Shown: in pieces, positions 11,167 through 20,830 of the stretch
Layout: each line of letters starts with the position of its first letter
Position numbering within the stretch: position 1 is the first letter of the stretch
Origin: Triplophysa rosa
Lineage: Eukaryota; Chordata; Actinopteri; Cypriniformes; Nemacheilidae
Direction of reading: 5' to 3'
NCBI RefSeq assembly: GCF_024868665.1
Contig: NC_079898.1
Location: forward strand, 747,437-811,436
Length of the DNA: 64,000 nucleotides
The notes under the pieces: generated by a model
Told to the model about the DNA's origin: nothing
Seen by the model: the letters and a program-made list of their open reading frames with translations, nothing else
Database searches by the model: none
Position numbers and translations under genes: made by a program

Positions 11167-11261
11167 GGGTGTCGTTGAAGGGCACTTTCTCCTGAATGAC
11201 CCTGCTGCTGTGCTTTAACTGACCGCTCAGTTCAGTCTGATATTTCCTCAGCTGCTGCTGA
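11167..11261 (-). CDS. ppp1r21: ppp1r21 exon 7 (codons 201-233)
   Basis: Completes the Cys codon, then QQQLRKYQTELSGQLK and VIQEKVPFNDT, matching the mammalian LSG and INEKVPFNDT blocks. The acceptor TGTCAG at 11262-11263 was chosen over a second AG four bases on because only it keeps the frame. The donor GTGAGT is followed within about 10 bp by a long CA repeat. Confidence 0.94.
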
Positions 11262-11350
11262 CTGACAACACAAACAGACAATGTTCATTATATAACATGT
11301 GAAATTATATCAATGTGAATGAATAAAATTCAGATGAAATGAAGATTTAC

Positions 11351-11409
11351 CACTCCTCAGTTCTGATTCGGCAGTCTTTGGCTTCTCTTTCCAGGGTTTG
11401 AACTTTCAC
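11351..11409 (-). CDS. ppp1r21: ppp1r21 exon 6 (codons 182-201)
   Basis: Reads VKVQTLEREAKDCRIRTEE plus two bases of a Cys codon. The acceptor is ATGACAG and the donor GTAAAT. The split codon is completed by the first base of exon 7, giving the family's EEC motif. Confidence 0.94.
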
Positions 11410-11599
11410 CTGTCATGACATTATTAAACAGAACATTTACAACATTCATGTGAAGTACACTCAGAGGTCAGCACAAACAAATGAAAAATATCTTTTTTAC
11501 AAATACTTGCTCATAAAATACAAGACAAAACAATGTTGTGAAAATGGTCTTTGATTTAAAAACACAAAAATACATCCATAGATACATAGAACACTGGGT

Positions 11600-12060
11600 G
11601 CTGCACAGTGATGGGTCATTCATGTACGAGTTGTTTATTTTGAATTGGTTTTTGGCACAGGAGTGATGATAGATTCTTTCAAAGTACGCGGGGACTAAAG
11701 ACTGAGCAAGTGACTCAATTAAAATGGATGTAAACCCGCCACTTAACACGGGATCTCAATACTTGGGAGGGGATACCGTCAGGGTGGGCTTCCTTCCTGA
11801 TGTTCACACATTTCAGAGGCCTGTGTACCTTGTCCTCTGAAACCATGATTGCGTGGTCGTCACATACACGGTTGAATCCTTCTTCGGTGCTCGTTGGCAG
11901 ACTGGTGTCGTCACCCTTGAAATATGCATAAACCAACACACCTTGTTCAGCTTGTTGGTTACCACGACAGATTTTCCCCCAAAGGTACTAAGAGTCCTCG
12001 GCCCTGCTACACGCATCATTTAGTTCGAATGTAACTCCCCTTGATGTCTGTGCTGTTGAT
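11600..12060 (-). pseudogene. Decayed LINE reverse-transcriptase fragment
   Basis: In minus-strand frames the sequence reads PLKCVNIRKEAHPDGIPSQV, then LIESLAQSLVPAYFE and a PVPK-like segment. This is the RT entry region of L2-type fish LINEs, where the pattern is R..NP.KA.GPD.IP..VL and later L..S..P..F. Frameshifts and stops interrupt it. It lies in ppp1r21 intron 5. Confidence 0.65.
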
Positions 12061-12574
12061 TGGCAGTTCACAGTTCTCCTGATGTATACAGCCGTGCGCA
12101 CATTTATCCCTGCTCAGATGGTTCTATCACCCACGGTTTCTGGTTGGAGAAAGTTAATATTGTAGTGGTGTGGGTAACATCCTAACTTCCCGACAAGCAT
12201 CCCAGTCTACGTCATCCAGGGTCCTAGAACGCGGCTTCTGATTGGGCTCTTTACCACCCACCTTTCCAGCTTCCTGTAGCGCCTTTCTTCTGTTTGATTT
12301 CATCTGCCTGTTTTTTGCACCCTCCAATCATCTCAGGCTGGTGGAGACTCAAAACTAAATGTCCCCATACGTTGTGTCAACTTCAATTAAAGCAACCTCC
12401 GCTAACCAAGCATACAGTCAAACATAAATAACTATTTAACCATGGCTCTTTTGGCACATTCATCTGAACATCAGTGAAATGTTGCACATGCATAAATATT
12501 GTGTCATTACGGGCCCATCTGAGTACTGGAGCATTAAACATACGATCAGTTTTACACTGCAATGACTCTCTGAC

Positions 12575-12739
12575 CTCTAGATGGGCTTTGTCGCTCTGGA
12601 GTTTCTCCATGCTTTCTGTGTATTTGTTGGTTAGGGCTTCCACAACAGCCTGATGTTGTTCAGACTCTTTCTGCAGCTGATGAAGTTGAGCTTTCAGATG
12701 AGCCTCCTGTCGACGATACTGCTCATCTGCTTCATAGAA
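12575..12739 (-). CDS. ppp1r21: ppp1r21 exon 5 (codons 127-181)
   Basis: Fifty-five codons: FYEADEQYRRQEAHLKAQ at the start, QHQAVVEALTNKYTESMEK in the middle and DKAHLE at the end, all aligned to the mammalian coiled coil. The acceptor is GTTTAG and the donor is GTCAGA, a rarer +3 base. Phase 0 at both ends. Confidence 0.94.
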
Positions 12740-12790
12740 CTAAACACAATACATCATCAGAACACACACACACACACACACGCACACACA

Positions 12791-13051
12791 CTCTCTCCAA
12801 AAACTCATCTCTCCAATTACCTAAGATGAATCGCTTTCTTTTAATAAAAGCATCTGCTAAATGCCTGAATGTAAAGTCAAGATTCAATGTCATACCCGTT
12901 ATACAAAAAGAACACACACACACACACACACTCTCTCCAAAAACTCATCTCTCCAATTACCTAAGATGAATCGCTTTCTTTTAATAAAAGCATCTGCTAA
13001 ATGCCTGAATGTAAAGTCAAGATTCAATGTCATACCCGTTATACAAAAAGA
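12791..13051. repeat. 140-bp tandem duplication with SINE-like tail
   Basis: A unit of about 121 bp starting CTCTCTCCAAAAACTC occurs at 12791 and again at 12931 with no difference that I can see. The copies are separated by a (CA)n run. The unit contains a degenerate SINE 3' tail (AATAAAAGCATCTGCTAAAT). It lies just upstream (gene-wise) of ppp1r21 exon 5. Confidence 0.9.
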
Positions 13052-13242
13052 AAGACTTTTATCAAAATATGCTATCATCACTATGATCTTATACAGCATC
13101 CCACATGCAAAGCTGAAAGAAGCACAGACATTCATCACTGAAGTAACTGATAATAAAGGAAGTTGTCGTGATGTAAATCTAAGACTAACAGCTTCTTGAC
13201 AGCGGTGGAACATACAGTACTTCAGTAGTTTTACTCTCAAGT

Positions 13243-13865
13243 ACAGTTAGGGCCATTAATATTTGGACAGAGGCACATTTTTTGTTATTTTAGCTGTGTA
13301 TCAATATGTTTTCGAGTTACAGTTTTATAATAGATATTGTCTTAAAGTGCACACTCTCAGCTTTATTTAGAGTGTATTCACATCCAGATTAGCTGAAGGA
13401 TTTAGGAATTACAGCTCTTTAATATGAAGCGCCCCCCTTTTTCAAGGGACCAAAAGTAATTGGACAGTTGAATAAAAAGCTGTTTTATTCACATGTATGG
13501 GCTTTTCCTTAAATAATTTTGTCATAAATGAAGCATGTTAAAGGTCTGGAGTTGATTCTACATGTGGTGTTTGCATTTGGAAGCTGTTGCTGTGAACCCA
13601 CATCATGGGGTTCAGGGAGATCGCCATGCAAGTGAAACAGACCATAGTTAGATTTCAAAAACACTACAAATCCGTCAAAAAGATGCCAGGAACATTAAGA
13701 GTGGCCAAATCAACAATTTGGGACATTCTAAGAAAAAAACAACACACCGCTGAGCTCAGTAACAAAACAATCCTGGGCGTCCATATGAGATAAAAGTGGT
13801 GGATGATGACATTATCCTCTCCATGATGAAGAAAAACACCTTCACAACGTCCGGACAAGTGCTAC
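13243..13865 (+). mobile_element. Tc1-like transposon relic, 3'-truncated
   Basis: It opens with a Tc1/mariner-like terminus (AGTTAGGGCCATTAATATTT region). A decayed transposase N-terminus follows. One frame gives a helix-turn-helix segment VAKSTIWDILRKKQ plus ELSN; another frame continues with VVDDDIILSMMKKN and FTTSGQV. These match the paired-like domain of fish Tc1 transposases. The frameshift and missing 3' half make it dead. It lies in ppp1r21 intron 4. Confidence 0.75.
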
Positions 13866-13899
13866 GAAAAAATGGGTCTGTGCTAAGAATAAATTCCCC

Positions 13900-14760
13900 A
13901 GTGTAGCACGCGTGCGATACAGTTTTGCAGGCTCAGTGTGTTTGCTGTCGTGCTTGTTAGTGTGTGACGTTAATCAATGGTGCACCGCTATTATTGTAAC
14001 TATTACAATGTCCTTAAAATGCCATTTCATGCAGTGTGTAATGTTGCTGTGTGTGGATGTAAGCAGTCTGCCAAGTTGTAATGCCGAAAGTGAACTAATA
14101 AAGTTATTGGCTTTGGAAAAAAAGGAGTCGACTCTGAATCACGCGAACGAGTCGTCTGTCGTTCTAATTTCAGTTCCGGGTCAGATTTGCGTCACTCCGT
14201 GTAATGCCCGCCTACGTTCCATTTGCGAAACTGCACGCGGTAGACCAATCACAGCAGACTAGACCATTTGACCAATCAGACCAGTGTGGGCTGACAGACA
14301 AGAGGGGATTAGACGGATGAATCGCCGAACGAGGGTAACTGAAAACACAAACTTTTGAAAACGGGTCTCAAAGTGCAACTTTTTGAAAACACCGCCGTTT
14401 TGTTTTATGTAAACAGCAAGATGGAACTTTTTGAAAACGATGACGTCACGCGCATGCGTATTACGCGCTCAGTAGCGCGAGTATAGGCAAAACAAAATGG
14501 CAGCTTCTCTTACTGTGAGCTCTCACTGCTCGACTATGTATTAACATTTCCCCAGCAAAATGTGGATTTGCTGCACCAATAAGACCAGTGGAGACACACT
14601 ATTTACATTCACCAGACTTTAAACACACATATACGTCGACCAACAGTATTAAAAAGCACTTTTAGCTTATAAATTTGCATTACACTGTCATGTGTACGTG
14701 AAACTTTTCAAAAACGCAAAGGAAAAACTTTCCGTTTTTAATCGTGTAAACATGGCCTGA
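13900..14760. repeat. DNA-transposon-like debris in ppp1r21 intron 4
   Basis: The section 14140-14330 (GACCAATCA and GGCTGACAGAC motifs) and the section 14340-14760 (repeated ACTTTTTGAAAAC and CGATGACGTCACGCGCATGCG) look like parts of non-autonomous DNA elements common in cyprinids. No matched termini or target duplications were found. Confidence 0.35.
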
Positions 14761-15845
14761 GTCGAACACTCTCTCAAATGTCTACAGGATGACCTGCCAA
14801 AATAAAAGTCTTTTTAACAAGAACACTAAGACGACAAAACACTGTTGTGTAAATGTGGCAAGGGGGGCGTGGTTCAGAGAGGTCTGCAGCGGGAGAGAAA
14901 GCTGGGAGACCAGCGGTGAGTAAATGGGGCAAGTGCAAATGACAAACACCTGTGTCTCATTCCAGTAAGTGGCGTTGGGGAGCATAAAGCCTGCGGAGAA
15001 GCAGATTCAGAGGAGAGAGACCGGACTACTACTGGCTGCCTGAGAGATGGAACTACTGAAGAGAGAAAAAGACAATTATGTTTTGAGTGCGAGTTGCGCA
15101 ACGTCGTGTGTGACGCACAGATTGTAATAAAAAGAGCCAGTAGTAGTCAAAGCTGACCCCGTCCTCTTCCTTCCTTGTCTTGAACTTGTTACAGTAAATT
15201 AATGAAAAACTATAGTAAACACTGTATTATGTTTTACTATTTATAACAATAAGGTTCCAAAACACTACAATATTAGGAATTTTACTGCAAAATATGCTGC
15301 AGTATTTTTATGTGGACAAATATATTACTATTGTAGTGTTGTCAAAAGTCACGGTACTTCTGGTCCAAGTCGAGTTTTGTGGTGAAAGGAGGAAACATCC
15401 AGATTTATTTGAATGAGTTCAAACGCCAAGTTTCAAATTCTTTTCAAAGCGGTTAGATTATGAATCTTGTATCATGTTAAATTAAATATAACATGAAAAT
15501 AAATGTTCCTGTTTGTGTGTTCATTTGTTAGCACCAATGCTAATCCAGTCAAGTGTCCTTATTAACCATTTAGTGCTTTTTTAACTTTATTGAGGTAAAA
15601 TAATTTGGAGGACATGATGGGGTTTACAGTACCTATTTTATAAATCTGAAATCCATGTGCTAGAAAACAATAGATGTATGACAATGACAAGCAATGTGTA
15701 TGAAATCATTCAGTCAGAAACAATTATCTTGTAGCCTATACTTCATGTATACAAAATGGCATTGCATTTTATACATTTATATTAATAACAAGCTTTATTA
15801 ATAAAATCGTGTTTCAATTGCCATGTACTGGTGAGAACCGTGGAA

Positions 15846-16542
15846 TAGGGATACTCATTTCAGTTAATTTCCGTAGCCGAGAACCAACGCTCGTTATCCG
15901 AACATTAACCGTTAACTGATAAGATTGTAACATCAAATTGGAATTAAATAAAAACACATGCTGCGTCTCATTTTGAAGGCTGCGTTCTCCGGAGGACGTG
16001 TTTGTCGGCCACATACGCCTTTGCATGCAACATCCGGGGGACGCAGACTTTAAAATGAGACACAGCTACAGTTGACGAGGGTGTAGACACGCCAGGAAGA
16101 CAGAGAATGTCACAGCATGTTGTGAGCGCGTCTACATTAAAAAAAAAAAAACTTGAGCAAGGCTGCCAGTGGAGGAGTAAAGACCTGACAGATGTGGCCT
16201 CAACGATCAGATGAATTTCACTTGTCCAGTTTCGTCAAGTGGTTTGCGTAATCGGATTTTAATCTGTCTCGAAAATTTTTCGGAGGGCATTTACACCTGG
16301 TGGCACGCGTGAGATTACACATGTAACTCCGTGAGTTAGCAGATGTATAGCATATTTTTCTTTCACTATACAGAAAACTAAAAAACATGTATGATATAAT
16401 AGTTATTTAAAAACGCATTATTAAATTATTATTATTTAACTTAAGAAATAAACATACCTTTTAAATCGTTTATCTGATAGTATTAATCGGTCAAAATGTT
16501 TACTATCGGTTAACGGTTAAACGGTCAATATGAGCATCCCTA
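15846..16542. mobile_element. hAT-like element nested inside the outer hAT
   Basis: The ends TAGGGATACTCAT and ATGAGCATCCCTA form imperfect inverted repeats. They are flanked by CCGTGGAA and TCGTGGAA (7 of 8 matching). It has no coding capacity. The insertion separates the two halves of the outer element, so it is younger than that element. Confidence 0.75.
15960..16066. repeat. Palindromic MITE-like hairpin
   Basis: The arms GCTGCGTCTCATTTT and AAAATGAGACACAGC pair with one mismatch, and the inner CGGAGGACG/TCCGGGGGACG region continues the fold. The 107-bp fold-back lies inside the inner hAT, either as part of that family or as a third nested insertion. Confidence 0.6.
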
Positions 16543-17747
16543 TCGTGGAATTTTACTGGTATTGGTACACACTACTGAAATTTTGGTCCCGTGACAACAC
16601 TATACCATTGTTTAGTAACAAAAAAAGAGAAAACACAGAATTTATGAATTTAGGTAAGGTTTTGTAGCACCAGTGCTACGTGCAAAAGAAGTTAACGTAC
16701 ATTCCTGGTATGACAATGGGCTAGTTGCACAAGATGGCACCGGTGAGCTTTTGTGACGCCAGGTTCAGCAAACTCATTTCCGGTCGTATAACACTATTGA
16801 GTTGTTTTGTTTTAGCAATCTAAAGAGGATCTGTCATACCATGATATATTACTTTCTTATTTTTTATCTAAGAAACACCCATATTTGCCGGCCAAAAATC
16901 CTCTTTTTCCCTTACAGTGTTATACGACCCTCATTTACACTGCTCGCGTGTGCGTCCACTCTAATCAATGCTTGTGTTTATACCAGCACGTTACTGAAGT
17001 GTCCCAGAAGTGGTTCTCTGCGCAGCCTCGTTAAAGATACGCACCTTGTCTATTTTTGACGGACGCCGTGTCCAAGCCGCACAGTGTTATGTCAAAATAA
17101 AAGTCCCTATTCAGACTTCCGTTCATATTTCACATCACATATCCCTGACATGAGGCAAGAAATGGACGACGAGAGGTTCATCCTCAAATGAAACCATGGT
17201 TATTTTGTGTTAAAATATTGTTTAACTATATTAGTCATGTTTTTTTTCTTTTAAGTGTAGTAAAACGATGGTTAAAGGGAACAAATCATGACTCATAGCA
17301 ATAAACACAGCATTATAATGGACGAACATATCCATTTAGCCAACTTTCCTTTGGTATAACCCCCCAAATCATGAAAAAAAACATGATAAATGAAGAAAAA
17401 TAACTTCGGACAGGCAAATCACGTGGTCTCACGAATTTAGCCGCTTCACGCTTGAGACACTCCTGGTGTACATTGGCACCACGTTGAGGACTGAACAAAA
17501 CCTCGTCGGAGCCGTTACGTGCCGCAGATGCGTGCGGTGTAAACAAGCTGTTAGTCTGCTGAGTCTGGCGTCCCAAAAGCTCACCGGCGCCATCTAGTGC
17601 AACTAGTGAATTGAAATGATGAGTAATAACTGAACCCTGTTCAACAAAATGACAAACAGTAAGAAAATCAAACACAATCCCTGATCATTCTACAGTCCAG
17701 GGTGAAGCATTCTGGGGGAAAAAAGATCTTAAAATCACAGCAAATAC

Positions 17748-17849
17748 CTGAATGTGAAGCCTTTCATTTTCCTGAATCTTCTTCTGCAGATCTTCATCAA
17801 ACACACTCTGTGTCTGCAGATTCATTTGTGATGGGGAATCTCCTTTATT
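17748..17849 (-). CDS. ppp1r21: ppp1r21 exon 4 (codons 93-126)
   Basis: Thirty-four codons in phase 0, beginning NKGDSPSQ and containing SVFDEDLQKKIQENERLHIQ, which is almost identical to the mammalian sequence. The acceptor is TTCATGCAG and the donor GTATTT. Intron 3 before it is only about 100 bp. Confidence 0.95.
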
Positions 17850-17949
17850 CTGCATGAACACACACACACAAACAAACATTTACTGCCATCACAGATGATA
17901 TAAAGACTCCTCCTGCAGTGTGTGTGTGTGAGAGTGTGTGTAGCTTTAC

Positions 17950-18096
17950 TTTACTCCTCTTGTTTTTATTCTCTGACGTTAGTAACTCCTCCTGCAGGAG
18001 CTCCACTCTTTTGGTCAGTTGTTGGTTTCTGAAGCTCAGGCTGTCCATTTCCTGATGCACTTTTCGTAAACTTTGTTCTTTCTGCTTCAGCTCATC
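17950..18096 (-). CDS. ppp1r21: ppp1r21 exon 3 (codons 44-92)
   Basis: Forty-nine codons including EQSLRKVHQEMDSLSFRNQQ, then LTKRVELLQEELL, the strongest coiled-coil block of the KLRAQ domain. The acceptor is CTGCAG and the donor GTAAAG. An earlier GTAAAG-like site four bases upstream would break the phase into exon 4, so the 17950 end was chosen. Confidence 0.93.
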
Positions 18097-18134
18097 CTGC
18101 AGATAAAGAATGTCATCAACACTGATTTCTTCTG

Positions 18135-18273
18135 CAGGGCTCCAAACTGCGCATAAAACGGTTGCATTAGCCATTAAAAATATTCATTTGCGAGTGATAT
18201 TTTTGTGTGCAAATTTACTCGTTTTTAAAGTGTTTCCGACGGAAGCGTCACACTTTTTAAAAAACTCCAGGCT

Positions 18274-18323
<50 letters not shown>

Positions 18324-19420
18324 GTGCAGGTCTCAGGGAAGGTGCACTTCCCCACCTCAAGAGGTGCTCTAGCGGCAGACGCGACCGCCCAGTTCGAGGT
18401 CCCCTAGTAGCAGGAGCTGTGCGAGTGACAGGTTACACAAGCAGTTTCCCGCACGCTCAGCGCCAGCAATCCGTTTATTCCACACTCTGCGTGCGTACCG
18501 ATGCTCCATGAGGCAGCACCGGAATAAGCGCTCGCAGATCTCCACAGATAACTTGGTGGAATCCCGTGGATGTTAGCGCTTGTTATTGACAAGTAGACAC
18601 ACACAATGTGAGCGTGTTTGTAGTATGCGTTGTTTGCTGTGACAGACTGTAATGAGCCTGAGAAGTTCAGGGAACGTATTTGTTATAAGGCACCGCTGTA
18701 TCATTTCAAATCCGTTCACAGCAAGAATGAACGACAGGCGAATGCTCTTGTTAAGTGTTATTTGAAGTTATCTTTACGTTGTGTTGTGAACATGCGGAAA
18801 AGTGTCATTATTACAAACTAAAATCAAGCTAAGCCCTTTCGTAATAATAATAAAATATATAGCCTACTTTTTCTGACAGTATAATATATAAATATGGTCT
18901 TGACATGCACCTTTTCTGTTGGTTCAAATGAATTCAGAGGAATTTGGTCAGGTGTATTCAGAGTTTAATCAGTCTTAGCAATAATCAATAACACTTCTCT
19001 GCCTCTTTTAAACAAGCAGAACCCAATCTGCTGTCATCTGCCTTTAAATGCATAGACAGGCAGCATTTGAAGACTATTTGAACACATTTACACATATTTA
19101 TATTTCTGTACAAATGTTAACACATTTCAAACTATTCTGTGGAATTCTGCAGATTTTTCCCAAAATTTAGGGTGGAATTAACAAAAACGTCCTGTATGTT
19201 CCGTATGACCCTGCTTATGAGGGAAAACAACTTGAAAAAAAAACTTCATGTGGGCAAAACCTATGAGAGGGAAGATTTACACACAACAGGATAACTAAAA
19301 GTATGTGATTAAAAATGTAAGGTCATGTTATGTGGCTCTTAAAAAAAATAATTTGGCACCTGTTATTATCCCCTATGGGAGCCAATGGCTCCTTAACTGA
19401 TCTTTGTGTCTGGAGCCCTG
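18135..19420. mobile_element. hAT-like DNA transposon filling ppp1r21 intron 2
   Basis: The ends are perfect 10-bp inverted repeats, CAGGGCTCCA at 18135 and TGGAGCCCTG ending at 19420. They are typical of hAT elements in form and length. The flanking 8-mers (TTCTTCTG and TTGAGTTG) agree at only 5 of 8 positions, so the target duplication is decayed or the insertion is old. It holds a (GA)n tract near 18279-18320 and no convincing transposase. The element leaves only about 35 bp to exon 2 and 38 bp to exon 3. Confidence 0.65.
18279..18320. repeat. (GA)n microsatellite
   Basis: About 20 GA units in the hAT-like element of ppp1r21 intron 2. Confidence 0.9.
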
Positions 19421-19454
19421 TTGAGTTGTTATGAGTAACATGTGGATCACACAC

Positions 19455-19523
19455 CTTTAATGAGTTGGAGGATGTCTGTTCGTCTACCACAGCCTTCTTC
19501 AGCACCTGATTCTGAGCCCGGAG
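19455..19523 (-). CDS. ppp1r21: ppp1r21 exon 2 (codons 21-43)
   Basis: Encodes LRAQNQVLKKAVVDEQ followed by TSSNSLK, 23 full codons in phase 0 on both sides. The acceptor is TTTGTAAG and the donor GTGTGTG. This is the KLRAQ signature of the family and makes the gene call secure. Confidence 0.95.
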
Positions 19524-19588
19524 CTTACAAACACAAACACACACTTTTGCTTTATAATACACAACACTTTGGTCAGTATTCATTCATG

Positions 19589-20088
19589 CCTTGCGTTCCA
19601 ATTCGCCTACTTATACTAGCCCTAATAGTAGGTAGTGTTTTTGTGTTGGAATAGTAGGTACTTTGAGTGCACGGCAAAAGAGATTGCACACACTGGGACA
19701 CTAACATGAAGAGAAAGTGGCCGTTGTTGCCTAGACAACATTGTGGCCATTAACTGTCACACACATCAAAATACAGCTCTTCTTTCCATTGAGGTATTTA
19801 TTCATTCATTATTTCCTATGTAATGTTTACTGTATACTTACATTTGTTCATTTAGTGACGCATCAATTATATCATTTATTAATGCAGTGGAGCGTCACTA
19901 AACTCGCGGTGAGTTGTGGGTAATATCAGCCGTTTAAGTGTGCGTCGTTCAGCACTTAATTTCTATGTATTTGCATTTGCATCCGGGAATCTTTGTAATA
20001 CTCTTTTCAACATACTACGATTTGGGACATTCTAATTCTAGGTTCGAATACTATTTAGGGCGGAGAGTATGCTGATTGGAACGCAGGG
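19589..20088. mobile_element. Inverted-repeat DNA element in ppp1r21 intron 1
   Basis: The left end CCTTGCGTTCCAATTCGCC and the right end ATTGGAACGCAGGG are inverted repeats over about 14 bp. The inner arms carry TACT/AGTA blocks typical of this element type. No clear target duplication and no coding frame. Confidence 0.55.
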
Positions 20089-20495
20089 TAGGTCTTTGTG
20101 ACATTTGATTGGTGAAATGAGAAACAGGAAGTTGTCACTCACTGCCGACTGCATGTGATCGGTCAGCTGACTTTATTCACAGATATTATGAGTTACAGTG
20201 CACAACATCTTCACACATACCAGCTATTATTTCCCTGTTCTAAGCACAAATCATGTCATACATTGCTACTGTTTTTCTCTTACGTGTAACGTTACAGACT
20301 GCAACATTCATTTATGTGACTGAACATTACGTTAACATGAGCTCTTACAATTCAATGTAATCCAACGTTATCTACTGAGTATTCAAATAAAGCCGTTTGT
20401 TCAATGACTGTTTCATAACGCAATATACTGACATTTTAACTGAAGTATGAAATGTCAGCTAACCGCTGTTTAATAAAACAATGCTGTAATCTTAC

Positions 20496-20555
20496 CTTTG
20501 AATATTCTTGAGCCAGTTTACTGTATTTAGTCTGCAGATCAGACACGTTTGCCAT
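20496..20555 (-). CDS. ppp1r21: ppp1r21 exon 1 with start codon (codons 1-20)
   Basis: Starts MANVSDLQTKYSKLAQEYSK and ends in a GTAAGA donor. The ATG at 20555 sits in a good context (ATCATGG) and is the first ATG after a CAT trinucleotide run in the leader. The length matches the 19-20 residue first exon of vertebrate orthologues. The final Lys leads directly into LRAQ of exon 2. Confidence 0.93.
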
Positions 20556-20583
20556 GATGATGATGATGATGATGATGATGATA
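20556..20583 (-). repeat. (CAT)n microsatellite in the ppp1r21 5' leader
   Basis: On the plus strand this is a run of GAT/ATG units; read on the gene strand it is (CAT)n touching the start codon. Because the gene-strand repeat is CAT, it creates no ATG until the true one. Length changes here would alter the leader but not the frame. Confidence 0.85.
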
Positions 20584-20830
20584 TATTCCGCGTGTTTTTC
20601 TATAATATCTGCACTAACATGAAGCTTTCATTTCACATCACTGACAGTCAGTCATACATCATCTTATTTGTGTATGTGTCTGTCAGCCAGCTGCTAACGC
20701 TAATGCTAAGACACGAGTCAATATTATAATGTCCGCGTCTCAAACAGAAAACACTTTTTAACATCGATCGGATTTTCTATACGATCCTCGATCGTTTACA
20801 TTAAAAGCTGTCAGAGTTTGTCAATAAACG
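20584..20830 (-). promoter_or_regulatory. Probable ppp1r21 promoter/5' UTR region
   Basis: This is the DNA immediately upstream of the ATG. No TATA box was recognised. It contains two CGATC-rich motifs near 20764-20792. The transcription start cannot be placed from sequence alone, so this is location-based inference only. Confidence 0.35.

Larger units (their letters stand above)
15334..16602. mobile_element. hAT-like element (outer), interrupted by a second hAT
   Basis: Inverted ends TAGTGTTGTCA (left) and TGACAACACTA (right). The 8-bp flanks TACTATTG and TACCATTG match at 7 of 8 positions, the expected hAT target-duplication length. The 1269-bp span includes an inner 697-bp hAT, so the outer element is about 570 bp without it. 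It lies in ppp1r21 intron 4. No transposase reading frame was seen, so it is non-autonomous. Confidence 0.78.
1..20555 (-). other. ppp1r21: ppp1r21 gene span (5' part; 15 coding exons seen, 3' part off the left edge)
   Basis: Minus-strand gene for protein phosphatase 1 regulatory subunit 21 (KLRAQ-motif protein). In mammals it is subunit Fy-2 of the FERRY complex, a Rab5 effector that tethers mRNAs and ribosomes to early endosomes. Fifteen exons join in one frame without a stop and give 532 codons; the human protein has about 780, so the last third is missing to the left. Exons were placed by AG/GT signals, phase agreement and similarity to the vertebrate protein, including the family-naming KLRAQNQVLKK stretch that spans exons 1 and 2. 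The protein is mostly coiled coil with no signal peptide or membrane segment. Introns 2, 4, 5, 8, 10 and 11 are swollen by transposons. No coding break was found. Confidence 0.95.

Noticed and set aside
10820..11218. 132-codon plus-strand frame with a long CV repeat
   Set aside because: Translation of the TG microsatellite and the antisense of ppp1r21 exons 7 and 8.
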